Part shown: piece by piece, positions 16,709-24,398 of the stretch
Layout: each line of letters opens with the position of its first letter
How positions within the stretch are numbered: position 1 is the stretch's first letter
NCBI RefSeq assembly: GCF_026183895.1
Contig: NZ_JAPFQI010000004.1
Location: 1-64,000 of the forward strand
DNA length: 64,000 nt
Direction of reading: 5' to 3'
DNA from: Sabulicella glaciei
GTDB lineage: Bacteria; Pseudomonadota; Alphaproteobacteria; Acetobacterales; Acetobacteraceae
Notes under the pieces: model-generated
The model's database searches: none
What the model was told of the DNA's origin: nothing
Seen by the model: only the letters and a program-made list of their open reading frames with translations
Translations under genes and position numbers: made by a program

Positions 16709-17976
16709 CGTCGCAGCGCGGGAATGACCAGTTCGATCGGCGACGCAGCTCGCACGGTGACGTCACCTGCGACCAGCATGCCGTTCTCCACCGCCACCTC
16801 GCGCCCCTTGCGGGAGGTCCAGGCGTAGGGATTGGCGCTGCCCTGCGCCGGGTCGGGCCGCAGCGCGACGCGCACCAGCAGAGGCGCGCGGTCCCCGGCC
16901 AGCTGCCGCGCGAGGTCCGGGTTGGCGAGGAGGTCCGCCACCCCCTGCTGCGACACTGGAACAGGCGAGACGTTGGTGACGGTGCCGACCAGAGCGCCGT
17001 ACTCCTCGCGCCGCGCCGTGCTGGGCGAAAGGCGTACCTCCATGCCAGGACGAACCTGCTTGCCTGCATCCGCGGGGACAAAGAGCAGCGCCTCCAGCGT
17101 CTCCTCCCCGGTCTCGACCACCAGCAGGCGCTGCCCTGCAGAAACCAGAGAGAAGCGCGTGACCGGCGTCATCACCACCTCCCCGGCCACGCTGGCGCGG
17201 ATCTCGGTGGCGAGGCTGCGCGACAGCCGCGCCTGGTCCAGCTGCCCCTGCACATCCACTTCCTGCCGCGCGAGGCCCTCGACCTCGGCATCACGCTGGG
17301 CGCGGAGGGAAAGCAGACCCGTTTCCAGAGAATCCAGATCGGTCCGGGTGCGCGAGAGCGCCTCGCGCGCTGCGAAGAGACGCTCGCGCACGTCAACCAC
17401 GCGTTCCGTGGTGACGAGGCCGCTGCCAGCCAGCCCCTCGCGCGTCCGAAGTAGGGTCTCCAATTCGGTGATGCGGCGCGCGGTCAGTCCCGCCGTTTCT
17501 TCCAGGCCTCGCCGACGCGTGGCAGCTGCCTGCTCCTCCTGCGACAGCCGTTCGGCGTAACGGGCGCGCACCGCCTCACCTTGGGCGTGCAATTCCCGAA
17601 GCCGCTCCTCTGTCCCGGTCACGCGCGCATCCTCCTCCGGCGCGCGCAATCGGGCGATCAGCCCGCCCGGCTCGACACGCTCGCCCGTGCCGGCCAAGTG
17701 CTCCAGCCAGCCCGACTTGGGGGCGTTGATGCCTACGAACATGCCATTGGCTTGGACAAGCACGCCCTGCCCAGCCGCTGTCATGCGGTAAGTACCGAAG
17801 ATGCCCCAGGCTAGGGCGGCCGCCAGCAGCCCCGCGCAGGTCAACAGCGCTGCCCAGCCCAGGGGCGGCACGATCCGGCTGCGCTGCTCCAGCTCCTCCG
17901 GCGCGGAGAGACGCGCCAGCGCCTTCTCGCGGAACAGGGCGGGCGCGCTCACCGCCACCGCCCCAAGAAAGGACAT
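16693..17976 (-). CDS. NHLP bacteriocin-system HlyD-type secretion adaptor
   Basis: A 427-residue membrane-fusion protein. One transmembrane helix (PPLGWAALLTCAGLLAAALAW, about 38-58) anchors it. It is followed by a biotinyl-lipoyl-like half-motif, a long alpha-helical coiled coil (about 110-250, rich in Glu, Arg and Leu) and a second beta half-motif (VSAGQRLLVVETGEE). This is the architecture of HlyD/MFP adaptors that link an inner-membrane ABC exporter to the outer membrane. No TolC-like partner is encoded nearby. Separated from the second precursor peptide by 168 bp containing a terminator, and overlapping the next gene by 16 bp. Confidence 0.88.
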   Translation of the reverse strand: MSFLGAVAVSAPALFREKALARLSAPEELEQRSRIVPPLGWAALLTCAGLLAAALAWGIFGTYRMTAAGQGVLVQANGMFVGINAPKSGWLEHLAGTGERVEPGGLIARLRAPEEDARVTGTEERLRELHAQGEAVRARYAERLSQEEQAAATRRRGLEETAGLTARRITELETLLRTREGLAGSGLVTTERVVDVRERLFAAREALSRTRTDLDSLETGLLSLRAQRDAEVEGLARQEVDVQGQLDQARLSRSLATEIRASVAGEVVMTPVTRFSLVSAGQRLLVVETGEETLEALLFVPADAGKQVRPGMEVRLSPSTARREEYGALVGTVTNVSPVPVSQQGVADLLANPDLARQLAGDRAPLLVRVALRPDPAQGSANPYAWTSRKGREVAVENGMLVAGDVTVRAASPIELVIPALRRWTGL

Positions 17977-18087
17977 GCGAGACGGGCGGAGCTGCGGTGC
18001 AAGTCGGGGAAGGAAAGCATTCTCCGGCAGTCTTCAGACCATCATGAAGCAAGCCGCAAGGCCGGGAATTCCCGGATGGACAACGCG

Positions 18088-18116
18088 AAAACCGCGCGGG
18101 CACCTCACCCGCGCGG
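18088..18116 (-). terminator. Internal Rho-independent terminator between precursor genes and export genes
   Basis: Read on the minus strand: CCGCGCGGG, loop TGAGGTG, CCCGCGCGG, then TTTTCG. A perfect 9-bp GC stem with a T tract, placed 29 bp after the stop of the second precursor and 112 bp before the HlyD-type start. It probably lets peptide mRNA accumulate while only read-through reaches the transporters. Confidence 0.75.
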
Positions 18117-18144
18117 CGCTTTGAAGCGGCTCTTCGCCTTTAGT

Positions 18145-18441
18145 TCAGAGTGCTCCGGCGGCGGTTCCCACGAGTGCGCCGGAGGCGGTGAGGCCTGCGG
18201 TGGCGGTGGCGCCTGTGGCGATGATGCCGCCCATGGTGACGCCGGCCTCGGCGAAGAGGGCTGCGGCCGAGCCGGCCAGCAGGGGCGCGGCGGCGCCTGC
18301 GGTGGCGATGGTGAGCGCCACCCCGGCCACGAGCCCGACGCCCGCGCCGATCCAGGTGCCGGCGCCGAGGCCGCCGGAGATGTCGTCGAGCTGCGCGTCG
18401 GACAGGGCGAGGCCGGGGGCGGTGCAGGTGATCTGCGTCAT
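18145..18441 (-). CDS. Double-glycine bacteriocin-like precursor peptide 2
   Basis: A 98-residue peptide. The leader is 24 residues, ending LALSDAQLDDISGG, and the predicted C39 cleavage is after Gly24. The 74-residue core is almost entirely small and hydrophobic (Gly, Ala, Thr, Val, Leu), starting LGAGTWIGAGVGLVAG, with GxxxG-like spacing typical of membrane-active two-peptide (class IIb) bacteriocins. The core contains no cysteine. Start ATG at 18441 is preceded by CAGGAACC. The leader matches that of the neighbouring precursor nearly residue for residue. The first 24 residues do not resemble the long nitrile-hydratase or Nif11 leaders usually carried by NHLP substrates. Immunity function is not visible. 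Confidence 0.75.
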   Translation of the reverse strand: MTQITCTAPGLALSDAQLDDISGGLGAGTWIGAGVGLVAGVALTIATAGAAAPLLAGSAAALFAEAGVTMGGIIATGATATAGLTASGALVGTAAGAL

Positions 18442-18517
18442 GATCGTGGTTCCTGTGGAAAGGGGCGTGAGGGAAGGGTTGCGGAGGAGGCTTGTGAGGA
18501 GGGGGAGCGGCAGCGCC

Positions 18518-18826
18518 TCAGCCGAGGGAGGAGCCGATCTGCTGGCCCACCACGCCACCGGCGCCCGCGCCGACGATCCCGCCGACCACGGCGCCGACGG
18601 TGGGGGCGGCCGCCATGGTGGCGAAGGTGGCCTCGGTCATGCCGGCCATGATGCCCGCGATCATGCCGCCGGCGAGGCCACCCGTGGCAGCGACCAGCGC
18701 GCCGCCGGCCAGGATGCCCACGCCCAGGCCGATGGCACCGCCCAGGCTCATGCCGCCTGCGATGCCGTCCAGCTGAGCGTCGGAAAGGGCGAGGGAAGCG
18801 GGGGCGGTGGAGGAGATGGCGGTCAT
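18518..18826 (-). CDS. Double-glycine bacteriocin-like precursor peptide 1
   Basis: A 102-residue peptide. The 25-residue leader ends SLALSDAQLDGIAGG, and the 77-residue core begins MSLGGAIGLGVGILAGGALV and is dominated by glycine and alanine with repeated GxxxG spacing. Start ATG at 18826 follows AAGGACC. It is the first gene of the export operon and lies 76 bp before precursor 2. The upstream region contains a CTCCCG-TCCTG-CGGGAG hairpin (18851-18867) in what should be the 5' leader. The family resembles glycine-zipper class IIb bacteriocins. Activity, target and immunity remain unknown. Confidence 0.75.
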   Translation of the reverse strand: MTAISSTAPASLALSDAQLDGIAGGMSLGGAIGLGVGILAGGALVAATGGLAGGMIAGIMAGMTEATFATMAAAPTVGAVVGGIVGAGAGGVVGQQIGSSLG

Positions 18827-18960
18827 GGTCTGGGTCCTTGGCTTTCGATGCCTCCCGTCCTGCGGGAGTGAGGCCATCCTACCGACGCCACGTCATCGCT
18901 GAAGTCGATTGCGCCGAAGAAGGCGATAGGTGATGACGATGGAAAAACGGGACCGGCGCG

Positions 18961-19590
18961 GTGCGCGGGGTGACTGAGGAAGCCCAGCCCCAGCACCAAG
19001 CCTCGGCGCTCCTTCTGGTCGACATCCAAGAGATGCTGAAGAAGGCCGGGTCAGGCATCACAGGCCTGCGCAACCAAGCGATCATCCTGCTCGGCTGGGC
19101 CGGGACGCTCCGGCACTGGAGATCGTCTCGCTGCGCGCTGACCTCTTGCGCCGCGCCGACGAGTCCTGGAACCACATCGCGCTGCGCGGGGAGGGGCTGG
19201 TGGTCCGGATCATCGGCTCCAAGGGCGAGCGCGAGCGCCCGACCGAGCTCGGCATCCCGCGCGGGAAGGGGAGGGACACCTGGCCGGTGCGGGCCGTTGT
19301 TCGTGCCAGTCTCGGCGAAAGGGATCCCCGAACCCCGCGCCCTCTCGGGCGAGGCCGTGCGCAAGATGATCAGGCACGTTGCGGGGGAAGCAGGGATCGA
19401 GAGCACGTCGCTGGAGCCGATCTCGGCCCACGGCTTGGGCGCGGGGTTCATCACCGAGGCCTGCAAGCAAGGCATCGACGACGAGAGCATCATGGGCCAC
19501 TCGCGGCGCAAGGACGTGAGCACCATGCGCCGCCACGTCCGCCGCGCGAAGATCGTCTCAGGCTCGGTCGCGGGCAAGCTCGGCCTGTGA
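18961..19590 (+). pseudogene. Decayed tyrosine recombinase/integrase
   Basis: The start reads ALLLVDIQEMLKKAGSGITG then GLRNQAIILLGWAGTLR in one frame. The middle (LRADLLRRADESWNHIALRG then RIIGSKGERERPTELGIPRG) is in another frame, and the end returns to the first (GPLFVPVSAKGIPEPRALSG to VSGSVAGKLGL). Two frameshifts, near 19108 and 19305, interrupt it. The catalytic core is also worn: the usual H-x-L-R reads AHGLGAGF, with the arginine replaced by glycine, and the tyrosine position of the R-R-Y-I-R motif reads RRHVRR. The N-terminal DNA-binding domain is absent. Clearly inactive. Confidence 0.75.
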
Positions 19591-19625
19591 GCGCCGGGGC
19601 AGGGTAGGGCAGGGGGGTGCGCTGC

Positions 19626-19968
19626 CGGCATCCGTATCGGGTCTACAATCGCCTGAGCGTCTCGGGGTCGGAGGAGCGCATGCGCGCTTTCCGCTCGGCC
19701 GCGCGCGGCCGCGGGGCGGTGAAGTGGGTGCTCGACTACGACCAGATTGAACAGGAACTGGTTGCGCTCTTGCTGCAACAGCCGCCAAGCGAAGGTCGGT
19801 CGGGCAGGAGGGCGCAAAGATGCTGGCGCGCGAGATGCGCGATTGGATCTGGGACGGGACCGATCTCGTGCATTCCGCCGTGGGGATAAGGATCGGCTGC
19901 CCACTCGACTGGCACAGCCTCGTGCCCGTGCCCTGGCAAGTGCTGCGGGGGGACCTGGGGCACCTGTG
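19626..19968 (+). pseudogene. Frameshifted remnant, possibly Api92/YubB-like
   Basis: One frame reads YRVYNRLSVSGSEERMRAFR and KWVLDYDQIEQELVALLLQQ. After a shift near 19800 another reads KMLAREMRDWIWDGTDLVHS and CPLDWHSLVPVPWQVLRGDL before stopping. The opening (x-x-N-R-L-x-V-S-G) resembles ferredoxin-like Api92/DUF1281 proteins found on plasmids and phages. Low confidence. It fits the surrounding mobile-element debris. Confidence 0.3.
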
Positions 19969-20019
19969 AGGGCTTCTTTGCTTGCTGCGGCCCCATCGGG
20001 AGTGAGCCTGGCAGCGACG

Positions 20020-20554
20020 TGCTCAAGATAAGGAACGTGGATCGCGCGAAGGCTGCGCTGCAGGCCTGCGGATAAAGGGCGAAAAGTTCGTCATCATTCT
20101 GGCGACCGACAACGGGCCCACAACCACGGTCAGCGAGGTGACGGCCGATCTGCTGCGGCGGATGGGCATGAGTATCCAGCATGTCGCCACGGACTGGAAC
20201 TCCATGCTCCAGCGCCGCAACAGCCGCGAGGCGGTTGGAGCATCTTCCATACACTTTGGAACGGTGCCGATATCCTGACCCCTGCGGTGAACACCTTGGT
20301 GCGTGCGAACGGCGGTCAGGCATGGTCCGGCTGGCCCACCGGCCCAGCACTCGAGGAACTGCGCACAGATTGGTTTGAGGCCCCCGAACTGGCCCAACAG
20401 CAAGACATCGCGACAGGGCTGCAGGCGCAAGCCTTCCGGTCGATGCCCTTCGTCCCGCCCGGCCAGATGAAGCAGTCGACTGCCTATCGCCGCAATCTGC
20501 AGGGGCTTCGTCACCGCGCCCGTGCCGTTCTTCTGGGGCGTCCACAAAGGGTGA
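20020..20554 (+). pseudogene. Remnant of a peptide/nickel-type ABC transporter substrate-binding protein
   Basis: C-terminal third of a family-5 extracellular solute-binding protein, broken by several shifts. Recognisable pieces are VDRAKAALQACGYKGEKFVI, TVSEVTADLLRRMGMSIQHV, ATDWNSMLQRR, VRANGGQAWSGWPTGPALEE, TDWFEAPELAQQQDIA, MPFVPPGQMKQSTAYRRNL and the terminal VTAPVPFFWGVHKG. The 5' two thirds and all permease and ATPase genes are absent. It ends 40 bp before the convergent Bug gene. Confidence 0.65.
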
Positions 20555-20593
20555 GGCAACCGGGTCAGGAGCAGGCCCGGAACCCATGCCGCG

Positions 20594-21562
20594 TCACTCG
20601 GGCGTGATGCCGGCGCGTGCCATCAACTCGCGATTGGCGTCGAGATTCCGGCGGATGCTCGCGACCATGGCCGCGCGGCCCGGGGGCGCGGGCTCAAGGC
20701 CAAGCTCCTCCAGCCGCGCGCGGGTCGTGGCTTCCGCGAAGGTGGCGACAAGCGCGGCTTCCAGCGCCTCAGCCACGGCGGGCGGCGTGCCTGCAGGCGC
20801 CGAGACGCCAAGCCATGCGTCGAAGTGGAAGTCGGTGAAGCCCAACTCGCTCAGCGTCGGCACGGCCGGCATCGAGGGGATGCGGTTGCGCGCGGGCACG
20901 CCGAAGCCCTGGAGCCGGCCCGCTTCCACATGCGGCTTCGCCGAAGCGAAGGTGGGAAACATCAGGTCCACGCGGCCCGCGAGGATCTCGGTGATCGCGG
21001 GGCCCGAGCCGCCGAAGGGGATGTGAAGCATCTCCACTCCGGCGCGACGCAGGAAATCGACCATCACCAGATGGGCCGTGGAGCCGATGCCGAAGCTGGC
21101 ATAGCTCAACTGGCCCGGACGACGCCGCGCCTCCTCCAGTACGGCAGCCAAGCTCGGCCAGCGCGGATGCCCCACCAGCATGAACAGCGTGTTGCCGATC
21201 ATGGTCAGGTGATGGAAGTCGGCAAGCGGGTCGTAGCCGGGGTTGCGCTGCGCATGTGGGACGGCGGCGAAGGTCGTCACGCTCCCGAAGAGCAGCGTAT
21301 GGCCGTCCGGCTGCGCCCGGGCCACTTGCCGCGCGGCGATGGCGGTCGCGGCGCCCGGGCGGAAATCGGTGACGAAGCTGCCGCCGAGCCGCTGCGCGAG
21401 GCCCTGGGTGATGATGTTGCCCAGTACCGTCGGCAGCCCGCCCGCGGTGTAGGGCATCACGAGCGTCACCGGCCGCGCGCCTGGAAAGGAAGCCTGGGCT
21501 GCCGCCGGGACGTCGGCGAGCAGCGGCGCGGCCAGGAGGGACCGGCGGGAAAACGCCGTCAT
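20594..21562 (-). CDS. Bug/TctC-family substrate-binding protein
   Basis: A 322-residue periplasmic receptor with a twin-arginine-like signal (FSRRSLLAAPLLADVPAAAQ). It shows ARPVTLVMPYTAGG, TDFRPGAATAIAARQVARAQ and the DGHTLLFG, LSYASFGIGSTAHL and IPFGGSGPAITEILAGR segments. It is the last gene of cluster A, 14 bp after the thiolase stop on the same strand. Its ligand is therefore probably the acid that the cluster oxidises. It is close in sequence pattern to the receptor at 61799-62773 (VARARPD, NPGYDP, RRPGQL, TMVEHGYSDF/TLSELGFTDF). Confidence 0.9.
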   Translation of the reverse strand: MTAFSRRSLLAAPLLADVPAAAQASFPGARPVTLVMPYTAGGLPTVLGNIITQGLAQRLGGSFVTDFRPGAATAIAARQVARAQPDGHTLLFGSVTTFAAVPHAQRNPGYDPLADFHHLTMIGNTLFMLVGHPRWPSLAAVLEEARRRPGQLSYASFGIGSTAHLVMVDFLRRAGVEMLHIPFGGSGPAITEILAGRVDLMFPTFASAKPHVEAGRLQGFGVPARNRIPSMPAVPTLSELGFTDFHFDAWLGVSAPAGTPPAVAEALEAALVATFAEATTRARLEELGLEPAPPGRAAMVASIRRNLDANRELMARAGITPE

Positions 21563-21575
21563 GCGTCATGCTCCG

Positions 21576-22727
21576 TCACGAGGGGCGCTCGCGGCCGAGG
21601 ACCAGCGTCCCGCTGGCCGCGAACATGCCGCCGACGCCGTGGCACACGGCAATCTCCACCTTCCCGACCTGCGCGGGCGCCGTGCCTCGCACCTGACGGA
21701 TGCTCTCCTGGATGGCGAACATCCCGTACATGCCGGTGTGGGTGTAGGAAAGGCCGCCGCCATTGGTGTTCACGGGCAGCCTGCCGCCCGGCGCGGTGTG
21801 GCGCTCGGCGACGAAGCGCGCCGACTCCCCGCGCGGCACGAAGCCCAGATCCTCCAGGCCGAAGAGCGGCAGGTGCGCGAAGGCGTCGTAGAGCATGAGG
21901 TGGTCCACGTCGGCATGGGTGACGCCGGCGCTGCGGAAGGCCTCGGGGCCGGCGACGCGAAAGGCGCGGGAGGTAGTGAAATCCTCCATCTGGCTGATCA
22001 TCTGCGCCTCGACACTTTCGCCGCTGCCGAGCAGATAGGCGGGCGGCTGCGGAAAGTTGCGGGCGCGGTCGGCGGAGGTCATGACCAGCGCGCCGCCGCC
22101 ATCCGTCACGACGCAGCACTGCAGGATGCGGAAGGGATAGGCGATCATGCGGCTGTTCAGCACATCCGCCACGGTGATCGGGTCGCGGTAGAGCGCGCGC
22201 GGATTGCGAGAGGCCCATTCGCGCTGGACGACCGAGACCATCGCGATCTCCTCCTCCGTGACGCCGAAGGTCTTCATCCAGCGCAGCACGGGAATCGGAA
22301 ACAGCGTGGGTGGCCCGACTGGACCGAAGGGCGCCTCGAACTGGCCGGGCAACGAGCCGGGTTCGGGTGGGCGCGGCGCGCCCGCCACGCGGGACCGCCC
22401 GCTCTCGCCATGGGCGATGAGTACGGTGTTGCAATAGCCCGCCATGATCGCCGCCGCGGCGTGGCGGACATGCAGCATGAAGGAGCAGCCGCCCACCCCC
22501 GTGCCGTCCACCCAGCGTGGCGTCAGGCCGAGGTAGTGCGCCAGCGCCTGCGGGCGGAAATTGCCGACGCAGGCCAGCCCGTCCACGTCGGCGGGCTTCA
22601 GCCCCGCATCGGCCAGGGCGTTGAGCGCCGCGTCGGCAGCGAGCCCGATCTCCGAAAGCTGCGGCACGATGCCGAGTTCCGTCGTTTCCGCCGCGCCGAC
22701 GACCGCGACGCTGCCGGGCGCGATCAT
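21576..22727 (-). CDS. Thiolase-fold protein (SCP2/lipid-transfer type) of cluster A
   Basis: A 383-residue thiolase-superfamily protein. Unlike its two relatives in the window it keeps a cysteine at the nucleophile position (TGVGGCSFMLHVRHAAAAI), a histidine in NTNGGGLSYTHTGMYG and a CHGVGG motif near the C-terminus. It could therefore perform true thiolysis. It also has the LMLYDAFAH tyrosine motif of SCP2-type thiolases. The start overlaps the stop of the DUF35 gene (ATGA). Pairing of such thiolases with a DUF35 protein is known from steroid side-chain degradation, where the partners act as an aldolase; either reaction is possible here. Confidence 0.82.
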   Translation of the reverse strand: MIAPGSVAVVGAAETTELGIVPQLSEIGLAADAALNALADAGLKPADVDGLACVGNFRPQALAHYLGLTPRWVDGTGVGGCSFMLHVRHAAAAIMAGYCNTVLIAHGESGRSRVAGAPRPPEPGSLPGQFEAPFGPVGPPTLFPIPVLRWMKTFGVTEEEIAMVSVVQREWASRNPRALYRDPITVADVLNSRMIAYPFRILQCCVVTDGGGALVMTSADRARNFPQPPAYLLGSGESVEAQMISQMEDFTTSRAFRVAGPEAFRSAGVTHADVDHLMLYDAFAHLPLFGLEDLGFVPRGESARFVAERHTAPGGRLPVNTNGGGLSYTHTGMYGMFAIQESIRQVRGTAPAQVGKVEIAVCHGVGGMFAASGTLVLGRERPS

Positions 22728-23146
22728 GGCGCGCCTCCCCCAGCGGGCCGGAAGAGCGGCAGCGTGATCTCCTCGTCCAGCGGCGTCGGCGCCAGCTCCA
22801 ATTCCATGTCGAGCAGCAGCGCCTCGGGTGTTTGCGGGCAGTCCACGATGTTGGTCATCAAGCGCGGCCCCTCCTCCAACGTGACGACGGCAATGGCGTA
22901 GGGCGGCGTGAAGCCGGGTGCGGAGCGGTGATGGATGACGTAGGAGTAGAGCGTCGCTCGGCCCGAGGCGCGGAAGACCTGCACGTCGCGCGTGCCGGTG
23001 AAGGGGCTGAAGGGGCGTGGCGGAAAATAGGCACGGCCCGTGTCGCCGCAGCGCTGGAGCAGAAGCTCTCCGCGCCGGAGCCCGTCCCAGAAATGCTGCG
23101 TCTCGGGGGTGGGAAGCGGCCGGGGCCGTTGCGACGCCGCGCTCAT
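22724..23146 (-). CDS. DUF35 OB-fold protein with degenerate zinc ribbon (cluster A)
   Basis: A 140-residue acyl-CoA-binding OB-fold protein. The N-terminal helix (TQHFWDGLRRGELLLQRCGD) is typical. The zinc ribbon that should follow has lost its cysteines: only one remains, and the loop reads GRAYFPPRPFSPFTG. The OB domain (ATLYSYVIHHRSAPGFTPPY, then EEGPRLMTNIVD) is intact. It overlaps the genes on both sides by 4 bp, so it should be made in stoichiometric amounts with the thiolase. Expected to present the acyl-CoA to the thiolase partner. The same ribbon loss is seen at 57457-57867. Confidence 0.82.
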   Translation of the reverse strand: MSAASQRPRPLPTPETQHFWDGLRRGELLLQRCGDTGRAYFPPRPFSPFTGTRDVQVFRASGRATLYSYVIHHRSAPGFTPPYAIAVVTLEEGPRLMTNIVDCPQTPEALLLDMELELAPTPLDEEITLPLFRPAGGGAP

Positions 23147-24321
23147 TCCGCGGCCCGCGCGGCCGGACGCTTTTCCTGCCGGGGCAAGAGGGAGCGGGCG
23201 ATGATCTGCTTCATCACCTCGACCGAGCCGCCGGCGATGCGCGACATGCGAGCATCGGCCCAGGCGCGGGCGATCGGATATTCCCACATGTAGCCAGCGC
23301 CGCCATGAAGCTGGACGCATTGATCGAGCACTCGGCCCTGGATCTCCGTGGCCTGCATCTTGGCGATGGCGGCATCCACGGAATCGAGCTTCCCCTGGAG
23401 ATGCACTTCCAGGCAGCGATCCACGTAGGTGCGCAACAGGGTGATCTCCGCGCGCATCTCGGCCAAGCGGAACTGCGTGTTCTGGAAATCGGCCAGGGTC
23501 TGGCCGAAGGCGGGGCGCCCGGTGACATAGGCGATGGTTTGCTCCAGCGCCGCCTCCGCGCCGGCGGCTGCGCGCACGGCCTGGACCAGGCGCTCCTGCG
23601 CCAGTTCCGTCATCAGCTGGGTGAAGCCTCGCCCCTCCTCGCCGAGCAGGTTCGAGACGGGGACGCGCACGCCGTCCAGGAACAGCTCCGACGTGTCCAT
23701 CGCCTTGCAGCCGACCTTCTTCAGCGGCTTGCCCCGCGCGAAGCCCGGACGATCCGTCTCGACGAGGATCAGGCTGACGCCGCGGGCGCGCGCCGTCGGG
23801 TCGGTCTTCGCGGCCACCACGATGACATCCGCACCCTGCGCGTTGGTGATGTAGATCTTCTGCCCGTTCAGGACGTACTCGTCGCCCTCGCGGATCGCCG
23901 TGGTGCGGATGGATTGGAGGTCGCTTCCGCCCTGGGGCTCCGTCATCGCGACGGCGGCAAGCGCCTCGCCGCGTGCCATGCGGGGAAGCCAATGCCGCTT
24001 CTGCTCCTCCGTGCCGTAGTGCAGGAGATAAGGCGCGACGATGTCGGAATGGAGCGAGAAGGCCGGCCCTGTGGCGCCGGCGCGCGACATCTCCTCGATC
24101 ACGACCGCGCTGTGGAGGAAGTCCCCGCCCATGCCGCCGTATTCCTCGGGGATGTTACAGAGAAGCAGCCCGGCCGCGCCGGCCTTGTGCCACGCCTCGC
24201 GCGGGACGACGCCCGCCTCCTCCCAAGCGGCGTGATGGGGCATGATCTCGCGTTCGACGAAGCGCCGGACCTGCCCCCGGAACATTTCATGCTCCGCCGT
24301 GAAGACGGTTCGCGGGATCAT
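23143..24321 (-). CDS. Acyl-CoA dehydrogenase (cluster A)
   Basis: A 392-residue FAD enzyme introducing an alpha-beta double bond into an acyl-CoA. Visible are the N-terminal helical domain, the FAD/substrate segment AVAMTEPQGGSDLQSIRT, the beta-domain NGQKIYITNAQGADVI and the C-terminal motif QLHGGAGYMWEYPIARAWAD. The C-terminal loop IAGGSVEVMKQI has glycine where many family members place the catalytic glutamate, so the base is probably elsewhere. Start ATG 24321 is supported by TGGAGGAGCG. First gene of cluster A, divergent from an IclR-type regulator across 77 bp. Confidence 0.88.
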   Translation of the reverse strand: MIPRTVFTAEHEMFRGQVRRFVEREIMPHHAAWEEAGVVPREAWHKAGAAGLLLCNIPEEYGGMGGDFLHSAVVIEEMSRAGATGPAFSLHSDIVAPYLLHYGTEEQKRHWLPRMARGEALAAVAMTEPQGGSDLQSIRTTAIREGDEYVLNGQKIYITNAQGADVIVVAAKTDPTARARGVSLILVETDRPGFARGKPLKKVGCKAMDTSELFLDGVRVPVSNLLGEEGRGFTQLMTELAQERLVQAVRAAAGAEAALEQTIAYVTGRPAFGQTLADFQNTQFRLAEMRAEITLLRTYVDRCLEVHLQGKLDSVDAAIAKMQATEIQGRVLDQCVQLHGGAGYMWEYPIARAWADARMSRIAGGSVEVMKQIIARSLLPRQEKRPAARAAE

Positions 24322-24348
24322 GGGGCGCTCCTCCACTTCGTTGTGGTC

Positions 24349-24364
24349 ATTCTTTTTGGCGAAT
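24349..24364. promoter_or_regulatory. ATTC-N8-GAAT element upstream of cluster A
   Basis: ATTCTTTTTGGCGAAT, a palindrome with 4-bp arms in the 77-bp space between the acyl-CoA dehydrogenase and the IclR-type gene. It matches 14 of 16 bases of the element at 34076-34091 upstream of cluster B. Possible operator; its regulator is unknown. Confidence 0.4.
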
Positions 24365-24398
24365 AGTATTTTGGCAAGCGAAAACTTGGAGGTCGCCC

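Noticed and set aside
18088-18116. CRISPR-like repeat or attachment site
   Set aside because: It is a single hairpin with a T tract in the right place for a terminator; there is no repeated unit or spacers.
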